A DNA stretch of 5,487 bases, from contig JABMRN010000092.1 in assembly GCA_013202515.1 (NCBI GenBank), positions 1 through 5,487 of the forward strand, in the 5' to 3' direction. The notes beneath the pieces are model-generated. The model searched no databases. It was not told the origin of the DNA and saw only the letters and a program-made list of their open reading frames with translations. The position numbers and the translations under genes are program-made. Shown here piece by piece: positions 1-4,722 of this stretch (position 1 is the first letter of the stretch; each line of letters starts with the position of its first letter). The stretch comes from Candidatus Omnitrophota bacterium. Lineage in GTDB: Bacteria; Omnitrophota; Gorgyraeia; JABMRN01.

Positions 1-641
1 AGCTTGTTATCCATGTCGGTTCCACCTAAATGTGTATCACCGCTTGTAGAAAGAACCTTAAAGCCTCCTTCGGCCCACATTTCCATGACGGTTACGTCAA
101 GAGTGCCTCCGCCAAAATCAAATACCATTATCTTAAGCTCCTTGCCGACCTTATCCAATCCGTAAGCAAGGCAGGCTGCCGTAGGCTCGTTTATTATCCT
201 GAGCACCTTTAATCCTGCTATTTCCCCAGCATCTTTTGTTGCTGTTCTCTGGTTATCGTTAAAATATGCCGGGCATGTTATAACAGCCTCTTCTACCTTA
301 TCTCCTAGATAATCTTCTGCATCGCGTTTTATCTTCTGCAGTATAAATGCAGAAATCTGCTGCGGAGTATATTCCTTTCCGTATACATTGAATTTAAAAT
401 CAGTTCCCATTTTTCTTTTTGCGGCAGCAATTGTTCCTTCGGGATTTATAGCGGCCTGTCTTCTTGCCGGCTCTCCAACAAGCCTCTGGCCGTCTTTTGT
501 AAAAGCAACGTAAGAAGGAAAAGCCTTGCCGCTTGCAATGCCTGCGCCCTCTGCGCTAGGTATTATTACAGGGCGGTTTTTTTCCATTATTGCGCATGCT
601 GAATTTGATGTCCCTAAATCTATTCCTATAACCTTTGCCAT
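1..641 (-). CDS. dnaK: DnaK (Hsp70) chaperone, N-terminal part of the nucleotide-binding domain; 3' end beyond the window
   Basis: This is the ATP-dependent Hsp70 chaperone, which works in the cytoplasm with GrpE (encoded just upstream) and DnaJ. The window holds 213 codons plus two bases from an ATG at 641, about a third of a usual 600-640 residue protein, and the frame is open to the edge. Visible actin-like ATPase motifs are the phosphate-1 loop IDLGTSNS (residues 7-14), KRKMGT with the probable catalytic lysine (75-80), ITCPAYFNDNQR (121-132), NEPTAACLAYG (151-161), FDFGGGTLDV (174-183) and GDTHLGGTDMD (201-211). The start is firm: GGAGG lies 6 bases upstream. It follows grpE by 20 bases and should share the CIRCE-controlled promoter. 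Departures from typical bacterial DnaK are GTSNS for GTTNS, a longer loop with GKAFPSYVAFT in place of the usual RTTPSVVAFT, and KRKMGT instead of KRLIGR. These resemble archaeal-type DnaK sequences as I remember them. The family call is essentially certain. Confidence 0.97.
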   Translation of the reverse strand, partial: MAKVIGIDLGTSNSACAIMEKNRPVIIPSAEGAGIASGKAFPSYVAFTKDGQRLVGEPARRQAAINPEGTIAAAKRKMGTDFKFNVYGKEYTPQQISAFILQKIKRDAEDYLGDKVEEAVITCPAYFNDNQRTATKDAGEIAGLKVLRIINEPTAACLAYGLDKVGKELKIMVFDFGGGTLDVTVMEMWAEGGFKVLSTSGDTHLGGTDMDNK

Positions 642-647
642 TTTAAA

Positions 648-652
648 CCTCC
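648..652 (-). promoter_or_regulatory. Strong ribosome binding site of dnaK
   Basis: GGAGG on the minus strand sits 6 bases (TTTAAA) before the dnaK ATG, inside the 20-base grpE-dnaK gap. It is much stronger than the weak sites in front of hrcA and grpE. This fits the need to make far more DnaK than HrcA or GrpE from one polycistronic message. Confidence 0.8.
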
Positions 653-661
653 AATGTTTTA

Positions 662-1195
662 TTAATCTTTATCTTCATTTTCTTTTGTTTCGCCGGATGA
701 CACCTTCACCATCGCCGGGCGAAGAACTTTGCCATTAAGCATGTATCCTTTTCTTAACTCTTCGGCTACGCAACCCTCCTTGTATTTATCACTTTCTATT
801 TTCATTACTGCTTCGTGTTTTATTGGATCGAATTTTTCACCGAGGCTGTCCACTACTAAAAGGCCGTTGTCTTCAAGAACTTTATGGAATTTCTTCTGAA
901 GCATTTTAAGCCCGTCCAAAAAAGGGCTCTCTTTTTGCTTATTCTCCATCTGCTGCATCGCACTGTCAAAGCTGTCTAAAATCGGGAAAAGTTCACTTAT
1001 TATGTTCTCGTTGGCAAATTTAACGAAATCTCTCGAATCTCGTTCCATTCTTTTTCTGGCGTTAACAAATTCGGCCTCTGTCCGAAGATATTTATCATGG
1101 TATTCATCGCGTTCGGATGCCTTTTTCGAAAGCTCCTCAACCTGCTTTTCCAATTCCTGGATTTTATTGTTTAGTTCGTCTATTTTATCTTTCAT
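662..1195 (-). CDS. grpE: GrpE, nucleotide-exchange factor for DnaK
   Basis: GrpE is a cytoplasmic dimer that releases ADP from DnaK and resets the chaperone cycle. The 177 residues are a normal family length. Residues 1-60 are a charged heptad-rich coiled coil (long N-terminal helix), and about 60-110 make the helical-bundle dimer region with ELFPILDSFDSAM (68-80). Residues 110-167 are the DnaK-binding beta domain, with the signature GEKFDPIKHEAV (119-130) and ELRKGYMLNGKVLRPAMV (146-163). The tail 167-177 is acidic and polar. The ATG lies 2 bases after the hrcA stop, and the only upstream purine run (GGAG at 1210-1213) is 14 bases away, so translation probably depends on coupling to hrcA. 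dnaK follows after 20 bases, and the gene should be heat-induced from the CIRCE promoter. Confidence 0.97.
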   Translation of the reverse strand: MKDKIDELNNKIQELEKQVEELSKKASERDEYHDKYLRTEAEFVNARKRMERDSRDFVKFANENIISELFPILDSFDSAMQQMENKQKESPFLDGLKMLQKKFHKVLEDNGLLVVDSLGEKFDPIKHEAVMKIESDKYKEGCVAEELRKGYMLNGKVLRPAMVKVSSGETKENEDKD

Positions 1196-1197
1196 AT

Positions 1198-1923
1198 TTA
1201 CAGAATACGCTCCAGCATTCTTGAAAACGAATCAGCTAAGTATTTAACAAGCGGTACAACACTACGATATTTCATCCTTACTGGACCGATTATTCCCAAT
1301 CCGCCCACTATTCTCTTTCTTACTGTATAACATGCTGTAACAATACTACAGGATTCGAACTCATCCCTCTTGTTTTCTTTGCCTATATGCACATTAAGGG
1401 AGCCGGTTGAAATATATGAGTTAATCATATCCAAAAGTCTCTCTTTTTCATCAAGTGCCTTTAACAGCTTTCTAATGTCATCCAGGCTGTTAAATTCGGG
1501 TTGTTCGAACATACAATGTACGCCATCCATGTAGAGATGATCCTTTGGATATATGACAAAGGAGGTATAATTCGTTAGATGAGATATCGCAGCAGAAGTA
1601 TGCTCTATCATCTCATTGTAAGTGCGGTATCTAGAAAAGAGCTCGTTGTTTAGTCTTTCTCTCTCATAAGAGACATGATCGCTCTCATTAAGCAGTGAGT
1701 TAACGTATAATCGGTAGGCCATCTCGGTTGGAATTCTTCCCGCCGAGGTATGAGGCTGTTCTACATAGCCCTCTTCTTCAAGATCTGCCATCGCATTTCT
1801 TATGGTGGCGCTTGATAGACCCATAACATTAGACACATAGCGGGACCCGACAGGCAAACCGCTCTCGATGTGGGCCTTTAGAATTATATCCAGTATTTTT
1901 CGTTTCCTTACTTCTCTATCCAT
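1198..1923 (-). CDS. hrcA: HrcA, heat-shock repressor that binds CIRCE (short form lacking the middle region)
   Basis: HrcA represses class I heat-shock operons by binding CIRCE, which lies 27 bases upstream, so this gene should be autoregulated. From the ATG at 1923 it has 241 residues. The N-terminal winged helix-turn-helix is clear: GLPVGSRYVS (22-31) and SSATIRNAMADLEEEGYVEQ (37-56), then PHTSAGRIPT (57-66). HLTNYT (115-120) is the usual end of the linker helix. The C-terminal GAF-like part has FEQPEF (139-144), IGKEN (180-184) and GLGIIGPVRMKY (208-219). Family members usually have 320-350 residues. Here HLTNYTSFVIYPKD runs almost directly into YMDGVHCMFEQPEF, so roughly 90-100 residues (the inserted dimerisation domain and the start of the GAF-like fold) are absent while the frame stays open. 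An in-frame TTG at 1935 would add four residues. I prefer the ATG because its spacing to the first helix fits the family; neither start has a strong ribosome binding site. Confidence 0.93.
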   Translation of the reverse strand: MDREVRKRKILDIILKAHIESGLPVGSRYVSNVMGLSSATIRNAMADLEEEGYVEQPHTSAGRIPTEMAYRLYVNSLLNESDHVSYERERLNNELFSRYRTYNEMIEHTSAAISHLTNYTSFVIYPKDHLYMDGVHCMFEQPEFNSLDDIRKLLKALDEKERLLDMINSYISTGSLNVHIGKENKRDEFESCSIVTACYTVRKRIVGGLGIIGPVRMKYRSVVPLVKYLADSFSRMLERIL

Positions 1924-1950
1924 TTTTGTTCCCAAACTTTTTCCATAAAT

Positions 1951-1977
1951 TTAGCACTCTATACCACCGAGTGCTAA
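1951..1977 (-). promoter_or_regulatory. CIRCE operator (HrcA binding site)
   Basis: A perfect inverted repeat, TTAGCACTC, 9-base spacer, GAGTGCTAA, matches the CIRCE consensus at every position of both arms. It starts where the predicted transcript starts and ends 27 bases before the hrcA ATG. HrcA bound here would block initiation at the promoter just upstream, and the same repeat would form a hairpin at the 5' end of the mRNA. It controls hrcA-grpE-dnaK. Confidence 0.98.
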
Positions 1978-1983
1978 TGTTGT

Positions 1984-2011
1984 ATTTTAACATAGCATAC
2001 AACTATGTCAA
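1984..2011 (-). promoter_or_regulatory. Sigma70-type promoter of the hrcA-grpE-dnaK operon
   Basis: On the minus strand a perfect -35 TTGACA (2011-2006) is followed after 16 bases by TAAAAT (1989-1984) as the -10. Initiation about 6-7 bases further on falls near 1977, the first base of CIRCE, which is the usual HrcA-regulated layout. AT-rich sequence lies upstream (2014-2040) and could help as an UP-like element. The start point is predicted from spacing, not measured. Confidence 0.82.
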
Positions 2012-2087
2012 GCATATTATAAAATAGACAATTTTTGATGAGAATGGGCTTTTGTGCACTCCTAAGACAGGCCACTACCAATATTTG
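2012..2087. other. Intergenic spacer between hflX and the heat-shock promoter, no gene seen
   Basis: These bases separate the hflX stop from the -35 box. I see no open frame with family signatures and no rho-independent terminator. The best minus-strand pairing (AGTGGCC near 2077 with GCCCATT near 2046) has a wobble and a mismatch, and no U-run follows it. Transcripts from the miaA-hflX side may therefore read through into the hrcA operon unless Rho stops them. The hflX-proximal part (about 2041-2080) looks richer in G and C than the AT-rich promoter-proximal part. Confidence 0.5.
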
Positions 2088-3326
2088 CTATAGCATTTTC
2101 TCGACGATGTGCTTCAGGTGGAATGGAATCTGGGCTTCGATATAGACACTTTGTCCCCTGTATTCTTTCTTTAGTATGTGGGTATGTTCGTGTATCAACT
2201 TGACGGCCTTCGTATTGTGCTGGGGAACGGTAACTTTTATTACTGTCATGAGTTTTGAGGTATATAACACAATTTTATCTATCAGTTTATCTAGGCTCTT
2301 TTTATAAAGTGCAGAAATCGGCACTGCATCACCGAATTCATTGACTAATCTCTCTATATCGCGTTGGTTCTCAACATTATCCATCTTATTCAGTGCATAG
2401 ATTATTGGTTTATCTTCCGCCTTTAGCTCTTTCAATGTATCAGAAACAGCCTTTCTGTGCTGAATACATTTTGGATGGCTTGCATCAAGAACCTCGATTA
2501 ATACATCTGCATCAATGACCTCTTCGAGTGTGGCTTTGAATGACTCCACCAGATTGTGGGGTAATCTGTCTAAAAAACCAACCGTATCAGAGAGCATTAT
2601 CTTCTGATTATTCGGGAGTGTATAGGCTCTTATGGTCGGGTCTAGTGTACTAAAAAGTCTATTTTCTGACGGAACGCTAGAACCTGTGAGAGAATTTAAA
2701 AGCGTTGATTTACCAGCATTGGTATACCCTATTATCGCTACTGTCAGAATTGATATATTTTTTCTCTGTTTCTTGCGCGTCAGCCTCTGCTTGGATATCC
2801 TTCCTAAATCTTTCTTGAGCTTTGAGATCCTCTCTCGTATTCTTCGCCTGTCCACCTCTATCTTCTGTTCACCCGGACCCCTTGTACCGATACCGCCTCC
2901 GAGTCTTGATAAGAAAATACCTTTTCCAGCAAGCCTTGGAAGTAAATAAAGCAGCTGGGCAAGCTCTACTTGTATCTTTCCCTCATTTGATCTGGCACGT
3001 CTTGCGAAAATATCAAGAATTAGCTGGGTCCTATCGACTGTCTTTGCTTGTATTATTTCCTCAAGATTTTTCTGTTGGGTGCCGGTTAAATCATTGTTAA
3101 AGATAACAAGGCTTATTTGCATATCCTGGCATATTTCGCATATTTCTTCTGCCTTTCCTGTTCCGATAAAATGCGATGGTGAAATCTTATCCCTTCTTAC
3201 AATTGTCTCATGTGCTACCAAAGCTCCGCTTGAAGTAGCAAGATCTTTGAGCTCCCTTGCCATTTCCTCTGCAGTCCAGCCGCGCTTATTTCCCAAATCT
3301 ACAGTAACTAATAAGGCTTTTTCCAT
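2088..3326 (-). CDS. hflX: HflX, ribosome-associated GTPase
   Basis: HflX binds the 50S subunit and, in bacteria where it has been studied, splits stalled or stress-arrested 70S ribosomes, notably after heat shock. The protein has 412 residues, close to the family norm. The N-terminal HflX domain has RRDKISPSHFIGTGKAEEI (44-62) and the conserved glycine-rich GGGIGTRGPGEQ (143-154), followed by a basic helical linker (158-190). The G domain shows G1 GYTNAGKST (200-208), a switch region with LFSTLDPT (224-231), G3 DTVGF (247-251), G4 NKMD (313-316) and G5 SAL (338-340). A short C-terminal domain follows (about 355-412). The ATG at 3326 lies inside the end of miaA (41-base overlap), with a weak site (GAGTGG) 7 bases upstream. 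MEKALLVTVDL aligns with the usual beginning of the conserved domain, so this start is likely. The overlap implies co-transcription with miaA. Confidence 0.96.
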   Translation of the reverse strand: MEKALLVTVDLGNKRGWTAEEMARELKDLATSSGALVAHETIVRRDKISPSHFIGTGKAEEICEICQDMQISLVIFNNDLTGTQQKNLEEIIQAKTVDRTQLILDIFARRARSNEGKIQVELAQLLYLLPRLAGKGIFLSRLGGGIGTRGPGEQKIEVDRRRIRERISKLKKDLGRISKQRLTRKKQRKNISILTVAIIGYTNAGKSTLLNSLTGSSVPSENRLFSTLDPTIRAYTLPNNQKIMLSDTVGFLDRLPHNLVESFKATLEEVIDADVLIEVLDASHPKCIQHRKAVSDTLKELKAEDKPIIYALNKMDNVENQRDIERLVNEFGDAVPISALYKKSLDKLIDKIVLYTSKLMTVIKVTVPQHNTKAVKLIHEHTHILKKEYRGQSVYIEAQIPFHLKHIVEKML

Positions 3327-4185
3327 CGCTAAACCACTCTATCCTTTTATCTCTTCTAAACCAGGTTAATTGTTTTTTGGCGTAATTTCTTGTATGTTTC
3401 TTGATCAACTCCTTGGCTTCCTTTAAGGTGTATTCACCATTAAGATAACCCCTTATCTCTTTTATTCCTATGGCTAATACAGCAGTCATGCTAAGTCTCA
3501 GCTCAAGAAGGCGCTTTACCTCATCAAGAAGACCATCTTTAAACATTTTATCTACTCTTCTATTTATCTTTTCGTAAAGATCCTCCCTGGGCATAAGTAG
3601 ACCTGTCTGTTGAATATCATAGGTATTTGCGATACCTTTTGTGTTTTTTTTGTGTATCGACATAGGAATACCAGTCAAATAGTAAATTTCAAGTGCCCTT
3701 ATGATCCTTCTCGTATCATTCGGATGAATATTCTGAGAGGCTATGGGGTCTATTTTCTTCAACTCCGTGTAAAGCATCAAGGAGGTGCATTTTTCTGCTT
3801 TTAACTCAAGCTTCTTCCTTAAAACAGGGTCTTTCTTCGGTGAAGGAAACAAGCCATCTATGAGCGCTTTTACATAAAGGCCGGTGCCTCCGACTATTAT
3901 GGGTGTCTTCTTCCTTTTAATAATTTTTTTAATTAGAGAAGTTGCCTTTTTTGAAAATTGAGCAGCGCTATATTCTTTTTTTGGTGAAAGCTCTGCTATG
4001 AGATGGTGAGGAATGGCCTTAAAGTTTTTCGGCGTGGGGGCACAGGATAAAACAGGTATGCCCTTGTATATTTGCATCGAATCGCATGATATGATCTCAC
4101 CATCAATCTTTTTGGCGAGATTTATTGCAGTCTTCGTCTTTCCAATTGCTGTTGGACCAACTATAAATATTACTTTACTTCTCAT
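3286..4185 (-). CDS. miaA: MiaA, tRNA dimethylallyltransferase
   Basis: MiaA transfers the dimethylallyl group from DMAPP to the N6 of A37 next to the anticodon of UNN-reading tRNAs, giving i6A37, the substrate of MiaB. The 299 residues are near full family length. Motifs are the P-loop GPTAIGKTKT (10-19), DSMQIYKG with the probable catalytic aspartate D35 (35-42), IPHHLI (58-63), GGTGLYVKALIDG (99-111), NDTRRIIRALE (156-166), AIGIKEIRGYL (238-248) and the C-terminal TRNYAKKQLTWFRRD (265-279). The stretch after the aspartate is unusual: PVLSCAPTP replaces the common DIGTAKPTP, so the usual GTAK is lost. AIGIKE also replaces AIGYKE. The ATG at 4185 overlaps the end of the SPOR gene by 11 bases, and only a weak GAG precedes it, which suggests translational coupling. 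hflX begins inside the 3' end. Confidence 0.97.
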   Translation of the reverse strand: MRSKVIFIVGPTAIGKTKTAINLAKKIDGEIISCDSMQIYKGIPVLSCAPTPKNFKAIPHHLIAELSPKKEYSAAQFSKKATSLIKKIIKRKKTPIIVGGTGLYVKALIDGLFPSPKKDPVLRKKLELKAEKCTSLMLYTELKKIDPIASQNIHPNDTRRIIRALEIYYLTGIPMSIHKKNTKGIANTYDIQQTGLLMPREDLYEKINRRVDKMFKDGLLDEVKRLLELRLSMTAVLAIGIKEIRGYLNGEYTLKEAKELIKKHTRNYAKKQLTWFRRDKRIEWFSDGKSLISYCRFGK

Positions 4186-4702
4186 TTATAATCTCAGTTG
4201 CATATCCTTTCTCTTTAAGTTTTTTTAGAAGCTTTTCGGCATTATCCAGATTTCTGAATTTACCAGCACGTACCTTATAAAGGTTCTTGCCATTCTTTTT
4301 TGCTTTAATGATAATGCTATCGATTTTTTGTCTCTTAAGCTCTCGTTTTACTTTGTATGCATTATTATATTTTTTATATGCTCCGACTTGGATTATATAG
4401 TAAGTATCTCTAGGCCGATCTTCCTCTCTGGCTGCACTTGATGCTGAAACCTGTGTAGTTGTATCAGATTCTATTTTCTCTATAGCCTTCCTCCTTAAGG
4501 AATAAACCTTGTTTCTTAATCTACCATGACGGTAATCGCGTATGAATCGATCACATTTTGACGCTACTTCTTTGTAATCTCCTTTGAGCATTAGTGTCTC
4601 TATTTCCTCGAAAGCCCTTCGTTCATCCCTTTCGTAAGAAAAACTGTTTTGGCTAAAACAAAGAAAAACTATCGCAACAAACAATAGAAATATCTTTTTC
4701 AA
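4175..4702 (-). CDS. Exported protein with C-terminal SPOR domain, possible peptidoglycan-binding envelope protein
   Basis: I do not recognise a named gene. The 175 residues begin with a classical signal peptide (MKK, hydrophobic 4-16, likely cleavage after SFS at 22). C15 is not in a convincing lipobox, so a soluble exported protein is more likely than a lipoprotein. Residues 24-79 are helical and charged, including LMLKGDYKEVASKCDRFIRD (37-56), which resembles a single TPR-like helix pair as in YbgF- or BamD-like proteins. A polar Ser/Thr-rich linker (80-98) leads to a SPOR domain (100-174) with YYIIQVGAYKKYNNA (101-115), LYKVRAGKF (141-149) and NLDNAEKLLKKLKEKGY (151-167). SPOR domains bind denuded glycan strands at division septa. 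The start is a TTG supported by a strong ribosome binding site 7 bases upstream and by the signal peptide beginning exactly there. It sits between miaB (20-base gap) and miaA (11-base overlap), probably in the same transcript. Confidence 0.88.
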   Translation of the reverse strand: MKKIFLLFVAIVFLCFSQNSFSYERDERRAFEEIETLMLKGDYKEVASKCDRFIRDYRHGRLRNKVYSLRRKAIEKIESDTTTQVSASSAAREEDRPRDTYYIIQVGAYKKYNNAYKVKRELKRQKIDSIIIKAKKNGKNLYKVRAGKFRNLDNAEKLLKKLKEKGYATEIINEK

Positions 4703-4710
4703 ATCAATGC

Positions 4711-4717
4711 TCCCCTC
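4711..4717 (-). promoter_or_regulatory. Strong ribosome binding site that fixes the TTG start of the SPOR gene
   Basis: GAGGGGA on the minus strand (extending to GAGGGGAG at 4710) lies 7 bases before the TTG at 4702, within the 20-base gap after miaB. It complements the 16S rRNA tail well and justifies the non-ATG start, since no ATG is available before the signal peptide. Confidence 0.75.
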
Positions 4718-4722
4718 TTACT

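Noticed and set aside
30..738. Plus-strand open frames opposite dnaK and the end of grpE (30-212, 526-738)
   Set aside because: The minus strand encodes unmistakable DnaK and GrpE motifs throughout. The plus-strand peptides have no recognisable domain or good ribosome binding site.
1908..1946. A 12-codon upstream reading frame (ATG at 1946, minus strand) overlapping the hrcA start in another frame
   Set aside because: There is no proper ribosome binding site, because the CIRCE arm lies immediately upstream. The peptide is short and lysine- and tryptophan-containing with no recognisable leader character, so chance is the simplest explanation.
2054..2061. A possible extra CIRCE half-site (GCACTC) upstream of the promoter
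   Set aside because: Only six bases match and there is no inverted partner at the required 9-base spacing.
2043..2080. A weak stem after hflX considered as a terminator or a mobile-element end
   Set aside because: The pairing contains a wobble and a mismatch with a 20-base loop and no U-tract, and no second copy or target duplication is present in the window.
2632..3369. Plus-strand open frames opposite hflX (2632-2949, 2822-3100, 3079-3369)
   Set aside because: They lie antisense to a clearly conserved GTPase gene and have low-complexity translations without family motifs, so they are shadows.
4700..4702. A lipoprotein reading of the SPOR protein because of a cysteine at residue 15
   Set aside because: The residues before the cysteine (VFL) do not fit a lipobox, and a standard signal peptidase I site follows at residue 22.
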